A stretch of 21,540 nt of DNA from Archaeoglobus sp. (GCA_003978865.1 QNXS01000027.1:1-21540), one strand, 5' to 3'. Positions 1-7,241 are shown, counted from the first letter of the stretch. The notes: generated from the sequence alone by a model not told the origin. A program made the numbers and translations.

Positions 1-2358
1 TGCAAGTGCTCTCCAGAATGGTAGGACGAAGAAAACAATTTTTTCTCTCTCCATAACCTTACCTTTCTCATTGAGCACCTCTGCAACAAACTCGTGTTCC
101 CCAATATCAGGACGGGATGTATAGGTGTATTTATTTTCCCCAAAACCTATATTCTTACCATCAACACTGATTTTGACTATTCCTTCTCCACTTACATCTA
201 TCCTGACATCATCTCTTGGTAACCATACTGGTGGAGGAACATAATCTATATTTAAAGTTTTCTTTTTTCTGAGTTTTAACCCAATGATAACAAGTAATGG
301 TAGAGGTAGAAGGTATATCCAGAAAGGCAGTGGTTTGCTGACCTTAGCTTTTGACGGCAGATGTGTTTCATCTCCCGGATAGTAAATTTCAACGCTGTGG
401 ACATCTCCAAAATTCTTTAAATCTAACTTCAACACCCCAGAATTATGGAACTCTCTGCCATTAATGTAAACTTTTCCTTTTATACTTCTACCACTAACAT
501 CAACAATTCTGAGAATCAGTATATCATTTTTAATTTCAGCTTTTATGAATGTTGGAGATTTCACATAGAGTTTGAAGACTCCGTTGTAACCCATTGAAGG
601 TATTGAATAGTTTACAGCATATACTCTCTCAACGTTGGGTGAATTTAAACAAAAACAAGTGTTGCTTTTAACTTTTACGTAAAATGGGTATCCCAAATGA
701 ACTATTGTTCTTATAGGTTTCCCGTTAAATAAAACAGTTACATTGGATGTCCAGCTCTTACCAACAACTGCTGTTGTGTTTGATATAATAACACTTACAT
801 ATCCAGCTTCCACCTTTTTCTCCCACACAGCGGAGCTTATGTACTGTTTTGCTGAACCGGGATAGTATATTTTTATTGTGTGCGTACCCTTAGTCAAAAG
901 AACGGTGAATGAGAATGTTGTATTAAATTCTTCGTAGTATTCTTTGTGATCAACGTACAGGTATATAGTTCCATTCACTGGTTTTCCGTAAACAACACTG
1001 CCCTTTATTGTGCAAATACCTGCTGCTACCCTACTACCCAGATTTGTTTTTATATATGGCTTTCCAAGTATCTCCACTACTGGATCACTCCAGGAAGGAT
1101 AAAACATCAGACTGCCTGTATAATGGGCTAAAACATGATATACCCCAGTTTTATTCACTCTTATGCTTGCATGGAAGTGACCGTCTTTCACCGGAAATAT
1201 CCCCAAAAACTTGTATGATTTTCTATCATTTTTATTCTTAGCCAAGTATATCTCCACATACCCTGAAAGATACCTCTGTAAATACGTGTAATTTTTTTCG
1301 GTTATTTTAACAACACCGGATAGCGTTAAGTTCTCTCCAACGTAAACTTCTTTTGAAACACTTGTTATGTCCGTTTCTGTTGTAATCTTTTTTGGAGAGG
1401 GAGTTGGATCAAATTCAACCCATCCAGTCTTGAATTTTACCTCTGCCCATGCATGGGCCTGGGATGAAAAAACTGTCTGGTTATAGGGTTCGGGTCTTGC
1501 TCTATATCCAAAAACCATTCTTGCAGGCAGGCCTACAGAACGACACATCATTACAAAAGCGGATGCAAAGTGTTTACATATTCCTTCTTTTTTTACAAAA
1601 AGAAAATAGTATATCGGGTCTCCCGAGTACGTTGTAAATCCATAGGTGTAGTTTGATTCAAGAAATTCCGCAATTTTCTCGGCTTTTTCGTAATCGTTCT
1701 TCGCACCCTTAATAACTTTGAGAGTAAGAGCACGTATCATATCCTTTCCGTAGCAATTTACCTGAAGGTACGGACTGTTATCTGGAACTTTTGCAGCAAA
1801 CTTGGCTAATGGAGGCTTTGCTACTGAATAACCGACGTATGGTTTTTTGCTGATAGATACAGTGTATGTAAAAGTATCTGGATGGTACTCAGCATTCTTC
1901 AGTGTTACAAACACAGTCTTTTGAGAGACAGGTATATGATGCTTGAAAGTTACTATCGGTGTTACTTTATATCTAACTGTAAACGTCTTTGGTACCTTAT
2001 TTTTTGCAGGTGGTGTAAGTTCTTCGATCCACGAGTGAGTTTCCGGATCGTACCTTGCTGAAGTGTAGAGTCTCATAAGATATGTGTAATCGTTCAGACC
2101 TTCAACGAAGTAAACTGGCACTCTTGCCGGGTTTGAAATCTTGCTTAAATTTGTCATACTCGCCTGAGAAAAACTTGCTGGAACTGGATGCACAGGTGCC
2201 GGATTTTTGTGATTTCCTATTCCAACTATACCCGGCAATCCCGTGTTTGTAAAGCTGAGGCTGGAGATAAAGGAATAGATGATAGATACAGCTAAGAGTA
2301 GTAGTAAAAATGCAAGAATTCTACTGATGTCAGAGAGTCTATCCAGCCTTCCCGCCAC
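1..2358 (-). CDS. Membrane-anchored transglutaminase-like protein with Ig-like repeats (3' end outside window)
   Basis: This is an uninterrupted reading frame of 786 codons on the minus strand, open at the left edge, so the C-terminus is missing. The GTG start at 2358 is the first plausible start after an in-frame TGA. Residues about 12-35 form a transmembrane anchor. The transglutaminase-like core carries a Cys-His-Asp triad: Cys261 in EGICKHFASAF, His302 in SQAHAWAEV and Asp317 in WVEFDPTP. About 350 residues of beta-rich, Ig-like or carboxypeptidase-regulatory-like repeats with several N-glycosylation sequons follow. A second membrane segment lies near residues 678-698 (PFWIYLLPLPLLVIIGL), followed by a KLRKKK stop-transfer cluster and another beta-rich stretch. 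The bulk is predicted to sit outside the cell. The family hydrolyses or cross-links peptide bonds; the substrate here is unknown. A TATA-like box lies 27 nt upstream of the GTG. Confidence 0.85.
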   Translation of the reverse strand, partial: MAGRLDRLSDISRILAFLLLLLAVSIIYSFISSLSFTNTGLPGIVGIGNHKNPAPVHPVPASFSQASMTNLSKISNPARVPVYFVEGLNDYTYLMRLYTSARYDPETHSWIEELTPPAKNKVPKTFTVRYKVTPIVTFKHHIPVSQKTVFVTLKNAEYHPDTFTYTVSISKKPYVGYSVAKPPLAKFAAKVPDNSPYLQVNCYGKDMIRALTLKVIKGAKNDYEKAEKIAEFLESNYTYGFTTYSGDPIYYFLFVKKEGICKHFASAFVMMCRSVGLPARMVFGYRARPEPYNQTVFSSQAHAWAEVKFKTGWVEFDPTPSPKKITTETDITSVSKEVYVGENLTLSGVVKITEKNYTYLQRYLSGYVEIYLAKNKNDRKSYKFLGIFPVKDGHFHASIRVNKTGVYHVLAHYTGSLMFYPSWSDPVVEILGKPYIKTNLGSRVAAGICTIKGSVVYGKPVNGTIYLYVDHKEYYEEFNTTFSFTVLLTKGTHTIKIYYPGSAKQYISSAVWEKKVEAGYVSVIISNTTAVVGKSWTSNVTVLFNGKPIRTIVHLGYPFYVKVKSNTCFCLNSPNVERVYAVNYSIPSMGYNGVFKLYVKSPTFIKAEIKNDILILRIVDVSGRSIKGKVYINGREFHNSGVLKLDLKNFGDVHSVEIYYPGDETHLPSKAKVSKPLPFWIYLLPLPLLVIIGLKLRKKKTLNIDYVPPPVWLPRDDVRIDVSGEGIVKISVDGKNIGFGENKYTYTSRPDIGEHEFVAEVLNEKGKVMEREKIVFFVLPFWRALA

Positions 2359-2380
2359 TAAGTCAATTCCAATATTGAAT

Positions 2381-2390
2381 GATTTAAAGT
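2381..2390 (-). promoter_or_regulatory. TATA box for the transglutaminase-like gene
   Basis: On the minus strand the sequence reads ACTTTAAATC, centred about 27 nt upstream of the GTG at 2358. That is the normal archaeal distance from TATA box to transcription start, so the transcript is probably leaderless or nearly so. Confidence 0.45.
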
Positions 2391-2431
2391 TTATGTTTGC
2401 ACGTCATAAATGATGCTTGAATGAACTTGTA

Positions 2432-2439
2432 TTATAAAA
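2432..2439 (+). promoter_or_regulatory. TATA box for pcm
   Basis: TTATAAAA is centred 27 nt upstream of the ATG at 2463. This placement argues that the mRNA begins at or next to that ATG, and that the in-frame ATG at 2421, which lies upstream of the box, is not used. Confidence 0.55.
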
Positions 2440-2462
2440 AAGGTAAAGAACAAAAAGAACAA

Positions 2463-3146
2463 ATGTTTGAAAGTTTTACTTCATTCATGGAAGGTAACTA
2501 CGGGAGGTATGAAGAAAGAAGAAGAATGGTTGAAAGGCTGAAAGATGAGTTTAATATAAGTGACAGAGTTGCAAGAGCTATGCTTAAAGTTCCAAGGCAT
2601 CTGTTTGTTCCACCCCAGTACAGCAGAGAAGCTTACTTGGATCATCCTCTACCGATAGGGTTTGGGCAAACAATAAGCGCACCTCACATGGTTGCGATAA
2701 TGTGTGATCTCCTTGACGTTCTACCGGGACATAGAGTCCTCGAGGTTGGAGGTGGAAGTGGCTATCACGCAGCAGTTGTGGCTGAACTGGTTGGAGATAG
2801 CGGGGAAGTTGTTGTTGTTGAGAGAATTCCTGAACTTGCGGAGAGAGCAAGAGAAACTCTCAGTTCACTGGGATACAGCAACGTGAAGGTAGTTGTCGGG
2901 GACGGTAGTGAGGGATACAGAGATAGAGCACCTTACGACAGAATATACGTTACAGCTGCTGCTCCGGACATTCCAAAACCGCTTATAGAGCAGTTAAAGC
3001 CGGGAGGAAAAATGGTTATACCTGTTGGAGATTCTGTGCAGGAGCTTTTGGTTATCGAAAAGGATTTTAGCGGGGAAATTAAAAAAACAAGATGGGGTGG
3101 TGTTAGGTTTGTACCCCTGCTCGGTAAATATGGTTTCAAATTTTAA
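2463..3146 (+). CDS. pcm: Protein-L-isoaspartate O-methyltransferase
   Basis: This enzyme transfers a methyl group from S-adenosylmethionine to L-isoaspartyl residues of damaged proteins, starting their repair in the cytoplasm. The frame shows the pre-motif region GQTISAPHMVA, the SAM-binding motif I as LEVGGGSGYHAAVVAEL, an acidic strand end ERIPELAERARE, the motif GDGSEGY, and the post-motif segment APYDRIYVTAAAPDIPKPL followed by LKPGGKMVIPVG. The length from ATG 2463 is 227 residues, as expected for archaeal Pcm. An in-frame ATG at 2421 would add 14 lysine-rich residues, but the TATA box at 2432-2439 lies inside that extension, so 2463 is preferred. The gene is divergent from the transglutaminase-like gene and convergent with mptA (10 nt apart). 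Confidence 0.93.
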   Translation: MFESFTSFMEGNYGRYEERRRMVERLKDEFNISDRVARAMLKVPRHLFVPPQYSREAYLDHPLPIGFGQTISAPHMVAIMCDLLDVLPGHRVLEVGGGSGYHAAVVAELVGDSGEVVVVERIPELAERARETLSSLGYSNVKVVVGDGSEGYRDRAPYDRIYVTAAAPDIPKPLIEQLKPGGKMVIPVGDSVQELLVIEKDFSGEIKKTRWGGVRFVPLLGKYGFKF

Positions 3147-3156
3147 TTTGTAAAAA

Positions 3157-4071
3157 TTAAAATTCTATGGCATTCCTCAATTCTCCAATACTTGTAATTA
3201 TTTCCGCAAAGACATTGTGCTGATGTATGCTTTCTTCGTTTTCCTGTCTAAGAATTACAAGAGATTCTGGAGGTGCATCTCTCAGCAAACAAACTGCTTT
3301 TTCAGCCATCCTCCTCACACTATCTTCAACGAAAAGCGGATTTTTATGCGATCTTTCAACAACTTCAGCTTCATCCTCTCTTTTCAGCAATTCATAAATC
3401 TCACAGCTCATACCAGCTTTTGCTATTTCTATCAATTTTTCAAGAGAGATTCTGTAGTCCCTGAGCTGAATCCAGACTTCGGATTTTCCTCTCTGATTGT
3501 GGGTTGGAAAAACTATGCAATCAAGTATATCATTTATATTACTATCAAAACCTTTTTTCTTCAGTCTCTCTGTTATTCTTGCTTTCATCAATTCCTGAGC
3601 ACATGGGCAGGCAGTAGTCCCCCATACTTCAACACCTATCCATGTATCTTCCTTACCCATTCTCCTTACACTTGAGCTTGAGAAAATTTTTACAACTTCT
3701 TGAGTGCTTTTGTTACTAACAGGTGTTCTTTTTCTGAGTATTAACTCTGCATTCATATTAACCTCAGCTTTGCTCGCATACTCATGTCTTCTAAGTAATT
3801 CCTCTGCTATCTTTCTTGTAAGTTCCTCTATCCATTTTACTGGTTTTTTTGTAAGTTCCTCTATTACCTCGTCAACAGCCTCGAAGTTTCTGCTTAGGTT
3901 TGCTCCCTTTAAGTTTCTCGTTAGATCTACAAAAACTTCAAAGTTCGAAACTAATACAACCGGCCTTCTATCCTCCCTGTCAACCAAGACGAGCTTTTTT
4001 ATGTTTCTTGCACCAACTCTGTTTAGTCTGAGTGGTAAATCTGGTCTGGACTTTTGAATATCTGGAAGCAT
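3157..4071 (-). CDS. mptA: GTP cyclohydrolase MptA (type IV, FolE2 family)
   Basis: MptA is an Fe(II)-dependent archaeal enzyme that converts GTP to 7,8-dihydroneopterin 2',3'-cyclic phosphate, the first step toward tetrahydromethanopterin, the C1 carrier of methanogens and Archaeoglobales. The 304-residue frame starts MLPDIQKSRPDLPLRLNRVG, the family's N-terminus. It has the cysteine motif TTACPCAQE (Cys155, Cys157), FPTHNQRG with His191, SHKNPLFVEDSVRRM with His242, and the C-terminal ENEESIHQHNVFAE with His283 and His285. These are the conserved active-site and metal-site regions of the COG1469 family. The start is fixed by the next methionine being far downstream. GGAGG touches the ATG with no spacer, while a TATA box sits 26 nt upstream, so translation is probably leaderless. 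Confidence 0.94.
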   Translation of the reverse strand: MLPDIQKSRPDLPLRLNRVGARNIKKLVLVDREDRRPVVLVSNFEVFVDLTRNLKGANLSRNFEAVDEVIEELTKKPVKWIEELTRKIAEELLRRHEYASKAEVNMNAELILRKRTPVSNKSTQEVVKIFSSSSVRRMGKEDTWIGVEVWGTTACPCAQELMKARITERLKKKGFDSNINDILDCIVFPTHNQRGKSEVWIQLRDYRISLEKLIEIAKAGMSCEIYELLKREDEAEVVERSHKNPLFVEDSVRRMAEKAVCLLRDAPPESLVILRQENEESIHQHNVFAEIITSIGELRNAIEF

Positions 4072-4092
4072 CCTCCAAATTTAGTTCCAGTC

Positions 4093-4100
4093 AATTATAA
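4093..4100 (-). promoter_or_regulatory. TATA box for mptA
   Basis: On the minus strand TTATAATT is preceded by a purine-rich AAAAAG, a possible BRE. It is centred about 26 nt from the mptA ATG, so the predicted transcription start coincides with the start codon. Confidence 0.5.
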
Positions 4101-4148
4101 CTTTTTGCGGTTGATCAATATGGTACATACTGCAAGGCAATAACATTC

Positions 4149-4155
4149 ATTAAAT
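4149..4155 (+). promoter_or_regulatory. Possible TATA box for the ACT-hom unit
   Basis: ATTAAAT lies about 22 nt upstream of the ATG at 4174, in the 102-bp divergent spacer shared with mptA. The spacing is slightly short, so this is a weak call. Confidence 0.3.
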
Positions 4156-4173
4156 GACAGTAAAAGTCATACT

Positions 4174-4680
4174 ATGGCTGTAGTTACACTCGTTGTCGAG
4201 CTGAAAGATAAACCGGGACAGCTTGCAAAGGTTATAGAACCGGTATCAAAGTACAGAGGAAATATAATCAGCATCGTTCACAAGAGAGAAAAAAGGACAC
4301 CAACAGGAAGTATACCGGTTGAAATATCAATAGAAATTGACGAGAAAAGTATTGGTAAACTTGTGGAAAACATCAGGTCTCAGGGCGTTGTGGTTAAAAG
4401 TTATAACGAAGTAAGGCTTACATCAACAACGTCCGTCATGTTGATAGGTCACATAATCCATACTGATCTGGCAACCACTATAGATGCTGTTGACAGAACT
4501 GGATTTGCTGAAGTGGTGGAGATGCACATATCAATGCCATACCTCGAAAAACCTTCAACGGCAATGATGACAATCTCAGCAACCGGGGAGAAAAAACTCA
4601 AAGTAGCTCTGGATAGATTGAAGGAAGTTTGCATGAAAAAGAAAATAACCGTGATAGAACCGCTGGAACTTGAAGAATGA
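4174..4680 (+). CDS. ACT-domain protein, predicted regulator of homoserine dehydrogenase (COG2061 type)
   Basis: This is a 168-residue protein. Its N-terminal half is a recognisable ACT domain: VTLVVELKDKPGQLAKVIEPV, then YRGNIISIVHKREKRT and a GSIPVEISIEID strand. ACT domains bind amino acids and act as allosteric sensors. The C-terminal half looks like a second, more divergent ACT-like fold (AEVVEMHISMPYL, STAMMTISATGEKKLKVALDRL). The gene is followed after 12 nt by homoserine dehydrogenase, and proteins of this family are commonly encoded beside that enzyme and annotated as its predicted regulator. The homoserine dehydrogenase next door has no ACT domain of its own, so this protein probably supplies feedback control in trans. 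The ligand (threonine or methionine, for example) cannot be told from the sequence. Confidence 0.82.
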   Translation: MAVVTLVVELKDKPGQLAKVIEPVSKYRGNIISIVHKREKRTPTGSIPVEISIEIDEKSIGKLVENIRSQGVVVKSYNEVRLTSTTSVMLIGHIIHTDLATTIDAVDRTGFAEVVEMHISMPYLEKPSTAMMTISATGEKKLKVALDRLKEVCMKKKITVIEPLELEE

Positions 4681-4692
4681 AAGAGTGGGAAC

Positions 4693-5673
4693 ATGATCAG
4701 GATAGCGATTTTTGGATTTGGTGCTGTGGGTAAAGGTGTTGCAAAGATTCTGATGGACAGGGAGAGAATGAACAGATTAATTGGTAACTACAGCGTGGTT
4801 GCAGTAGCGGATTCGAAGGGATCGATCGTTTCCAGTTCTGTGAATCTGAAGGAAGCCTTGAAAATTAAAGAGAAGAATGGCAGACTGCCTGATGGTATGA
4901 ATGTAATCGAAATAATCGAGGAAGTTGACTTCGATGTGGCTCTTGAGCTGACACCGACTAACATAGACACCGGAGAACCGGGATTGACGCACATAAAAAA
5001 GTGCTTGAAAAAGGGAGCTAACGTAATTACATCCAATAAGGGACCTCTCGTTGTTGCCTACAAAGAACTTTCAAAACTTGCTGAGAGAAGTGGTGTAAAA
5101 TTACTTTTTGAGGCAACGGTCGGTGGAGCTATGCCCGTGATAAAACTGATAAAGCGGGATATTGCAGGAAACAGGATTAGGTCGATAAAGGGAATTCTGA
5201 ACGGTACGTGCAACTATATACTGTCGAGGATGGAGAAGGAAAGGCTATCCTACAGAATGATACTCGCAGAAGCAAAGGAACTCGGAATCGTTGAAGCAAA
5301 TGAAAGCTATGATGTAGAGGGAATAGATTCTGCTGCCAAACTTGTGATACTTGCCAACTCGCTTATGGATATGGACGTAAGCCTGAAAGACGTCGAAATA
5401 GAGGGAATAACAGAAATAACACCAGAAGCTTTTGAAATAGCTCTTGAAAAAGGATACACAATAAGATTGATATCCGAGGTAAGTGAGGACGTTCTCAGGG
5501 TTAGCCCGAGACTTATACCACTGAACAATCCTCTGTGTGTTCATGGAACGCTGAATGCAATACTGATAAAAGCCGACTTAGCTGGAGAAATTTTCGTCAT
5601 AGGCAGGGGAGCTGGCAGTCTCGAAACGGCAAGTGCTGTAATTTCAGATTTAGCGGAGCTGTACTCCTGTTAA
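4693..5673 (+). CDS. hom: Homoserine dehydrogenase (short form without ACT domain)
   Basis: The enzyme reduces aspartate-4-semialdehyde to homoserine with NAD(P)H, the branch-point step to threonine and methionine. The frame opens with a Rossmann nucleotide-binding motif, IAIFGFGAVGKGVAKIL. It then shows the substrate-domain signatures SNKGPLVVAYKEL, ATVGGAMPVIKLIKRDIAGN, IKGILNGTCNYILSRM, and EANESYDVEGIDSAAKLVILAN, the family's conserved DVxGxDxAxKL block. The length of 326 residues matches archaeal forms that end after the catalytic domain; many bacterial enzymes carry a C-terminal ACT domain that is absent here. A purine-rich GAGTGGGA precedes the ATG, and the gene lies 12 nt behind the ACT-domain gene, so the two are almost certainly co-transcribed. 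Confidence 0.94.
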   Translation: MIRIAIFGFGAVGKGVAKILMDRERMNRLIGNYSVVAVADSKGSIVSSSVNLKEALKIKEKNGRLPDGMNVIEIIEEVDFDVALELTPTNIDTGEPGLTHIKKCLKKGANVITSNKGPLVVAYKELSKLAERSGVKLLFEATVGGAMPVIKLIKRDIAGNRIRSIKGILNGTCNYILSRMEKERLSYRMILAEAKELGIVEANESYDVEGIDSAAKLVILANSLMDMDVSLKDVEIEGITEITPEAFEIALEKGYTIRLISEVSEDVLRVSPRLIPLNNPLCVHGTLNAILIKADLAGEIFVIGRGAGSLETASAVISDLAELYSC

Positions 5674-5707
5674 ATATTCGTTAAATACAATAGAATGGTG
5701 AAGTTTG

Positions 5708-6415
5708 ATGATGGCTATTGATTTGATACACATAGTAAAAGTTATTGTAGCATTGGTATTTCTGATCGAGGCGAGCAGAAGAGATCTAAAAGAGAGATTA
5801 ATTTCAAACAAATTGTGGATGTATATGATTATAATTTTTATACCACTTGACTGCTTAGAATACTATATAAAACCATTCAGCATAGTTTTTGCAGTTGCGC
5901 AGTTTGTTTTTATATTTCTGTTCAGCTATCTCATATACTGGATCGGACTCTATGGGGGTGCAGACGCAAAAGCACTTATGAGTCTGGCTATAGCTTTCCC
6001 AGTTTACCCAAAATTTCTCAACTTTCCCGTTCTTGGAACAGGAATGGGTATTTTCACTTTCTCAACTCTCGCAAACTCTGTCATTGTTGCACCACTTCTC
6101 GTAATTTTTCTGCTAATCAGAAACTTGGTGAAAGGTGATTTGAAGTTTCCTCACTGTCTTATCGGCTACAGGGAAAAAGTTGAGAACATAAAGTTTCACA
6201 ACCTTTTGGAGTACGTTGAAGGCGGGAAAGTTGTAAGAAAGCTTAGAAGTATTGAAGCAACTGATGAGGAATTGAGAAAGCTGAGAAATGCCGGTATAAC
6301 CGAAGTATGGGTATCTCCGGCTTTACCTTTCATTTGTTTTATTACTGCCGGCTTTCTTACAGCTGTTTTTGCTGGTGACTTAATATACCTCGCTATAAAG
6401 TTTTTGTTATCTTAA
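5708..6415 (+). CDS. Archaeal type A24 prepilin/preflagellin peptidase (FlaK/PibD-like)
   Basis: This is a polytopic membrane aspartic protease that removes class III signal peptides from archaellin or pilin precursors on the cytoplasmic face. The two catalytic aspartates are visible, numbering from the upstream TTG at 5705. One lies in EASRRDLKERLISNKLW (Asp27, the DxxxxxxIxN region) and the other in GLYGGADAKALMSLAIAF (Asp87, a GGAD version of the usual GxGD). Hydrophobic segments fill residues about 8-22, 39-48, 58-82, 89-103, 111-140 and the last 30, with a charged cytoplasmic loop of about 60 residues before the final segments. GGTGAAG at 5697-5703 is a Shine-Dalgarno site suited to ATG 5708 or 5711. 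No archaellin or pilin gene is in the window, so the substrate is unknown. Confidence 0.85.
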   Translation: MMAIDLIHIVKVIVALVFLIEASRRDLKERLISNKLWMYMIIIFIPLDCLEYYIKPFSIVFAVAQFVFIFLFSYLIYWIGLYGGADAKALMSLAIAFPVYPKFLNFPVLGTGMGIFTFSTLANSVIVAPLLVIFLLIRNLVKGDLKFPHCLIGYREKVENIKFHNLLEYVEGGKVVRKLRSIEATDEELRKLRNAGITEVWVSPALPFICFITAGFLTAVFAGDLIYLAIKFLLS

Positions 6416-6416
6416 C

Positions 6417-6460
6417 TTTCGTTATAAATTTTTATTACGTTACTAACAATTATTTTTATC
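6417..6460 (+). terminator. T-rich termination region after the prepilin peptidase gene
   Basis: Two T-runs (about 6431-6435 and 6452-6456) directly follow the stop codon in an AT-rich context with no stable hairpin. This is the usual look of archaeal U-tract terminators. A weak ACTGT/ACAGT stem follows near 6483-6500. Confidence 0.3.
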
Positions 6461-6754
6461 CTAAAGTTTATTATTGTTTTAACTGTGTTTTTAACAGTGT
6501 TTTAGCTATCCAACTCTAACACTACACAACTCAATTGCTAATAAGTGTCATGCAAGTTTGTAATAGTAGTTTTTTATTCTAAATATAATCTAACGGTATC
6601 ATGTTTCTGGACTAAAATTTTTTGACCATTTTAATTAAATTATTTTATTATATTTTCTATTAATATTAGATTACAACAAATATTATTTTAATTTTATTTT
6701 AATTTTTTTTAATATTATTGACTAATAATTTTATTACAGTATTAGTGTAACAAA

Positions 6755-6895
6755 AATTTTTCGGAACGCCTAAAATTTCGGGATTTTGCAACTTCAATTG
6801 TTACATAATTTATGTGAATAGATGTACCTCTGCGCGTTTAATGGGGGGTAACTGTAAAAATTTATGCAGATGCCACAATTGGCAAAACTCACCTG
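6755..6895. other. GC-enriched island, candidate structured RNA or small-ORF remnant
   Basis: Hand counting gives roughly 44 percent G+C for 6821-6895, against well under 20 percent on both sides. It includes the stem TGCCA-CAAT-TGGCA (6871-6884) and a possible TACCTC/GGGGTA pairing (about 6825-6848). In AT-rich thermophile genomes such islands often mark structured RNAs. As an alternative, the plus strand is open from 6751 to a TAA near 6922 (57 codons, seven or more cysteines). The in-frame starts in it (GTG 6814, ATG 6841) have no ribosome binding site. The reverse strand is also open for about 40 codons. Neither frame was recognised as a protein family. Confidence 0.25.
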
Positions 6896-6902
6896 AAATT
6901 TG

Positions 6903-6919
6903 TTACAATAATATTGTAA
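6903..6919. promoter_or_regulatory. Perfect inverted repeat TTACAAT-AAT-ATTGTAA, candidate operator
   Basis: The two 7-bp arms are exact reverse complements around a 3-bp centre, the size expected of a dimeric helix-turn-helix repressor site. A related imperfect palindrome, TTACATAATTTATGTGAA, lies at 6801-6818. Both are inside the long spacer before fdhA. Confidence 0.35.
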
Positions 6920-7188
6920 TGTAATCAGAATTGGAATTTTTATTATTTTAAAAAATAATTTAATAAAATTTTAATCAAATAAATTAATTAACGCAATACA
7001 ATACTTAAAATGATAAGTAATTCAGAAAATTTATAAACAAATAATATTATATATCTGAAATTATTTAGTAAACAAAAATTTGTAGATTGATTTTATATTA
7101 AACTAAAACTGAATATAAGTTAGTTAGCAATAAAATATTTAATAAAAAATTAAAATAACTTAGGGTAAACCTATTTGACCGTAACAGT

Positions 7189-7200
7189 TATTAGCTAATA
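7189..7200. promoter_or_regulatory. 12-bp palindrome TATTAGCTAATA upstream of the fdhA TATA box
   Basis: This perfect palindrome ends about 12 bp before the TATA-like box at 7212-7218. The location is right for an activator or repressor acting on the fdh operon promoter. AT-rich palindromes arise by chance in such sequence, so the call is weak. Confidence 0.3.
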
Positions 7201-7211
7201 TTAGAGTTAAA

Positions 7212-7218
7212 CTATATA
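7212..7218 (+). promoter_or_regulatory. TATA-like box CTATATA for the fdh-hdr operon
   Basis: It is centred about 26 nt upstream of the fdhA GTG, so transcription would start at or near the start codon. GAGGGG at 7231-7236 would be a Shine-Dalgarno site only if transcription begins farther upstream. Confidence 0.4.
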
Positions 7219-7241
7219 GGAGCTAAAAGTGAGGGGTTGTT

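Larger units (their letters stand above)
6416..7241. other. 826-bp extremely AT-rich intergenic region upstream of the fdh-hdr operon
   Basis: No convincing gene of normal size is present. Long segments have a GC content near or below 15 percent; 6641-6720, for example, has about 5 G or C in 80 bases. Within it lie a GC-enriched island (about 6755-6895), a perfect 7+7 inverted repeat (6903-6919), an imperfect one (6801-6818), a 5+5 hairpin-forming sequence (6871-6884), a 12-bp palindrome just before the fdhA TATA box (7189-7200) and three TTGTTACA-like motifs. No tRNA, C/D-box sRNA, CRISPR repeat or insertion-sequence end was seen. Confidence 0.7.

Noticed and set aside
3217..3675. 152-codon plus-strand open frame opposite mptA
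   Set aside because: It lies entirely antisense to mptA, which has clear family motifs; its translation is a low-information Phe/Ser-rich sequence typical of a shadow frame.
6814..6924. Small cysteine-rich protein starting at GTG 6814 or ATG 6841
   Set aside because: No ribosome binding site, no recognised family and a comparable open frame on the other strand; kept only as an alternative explanation of the GC island.
6416..7241. Possible replication origin because of the extreme AT-richness and a G6 run resembling the G-string of archaeal ORB elements
   Set aside because: No paired, inverted ORB-like repeats and no cdc6/orc1 gene are nearby; AT-richness alone is not enough.
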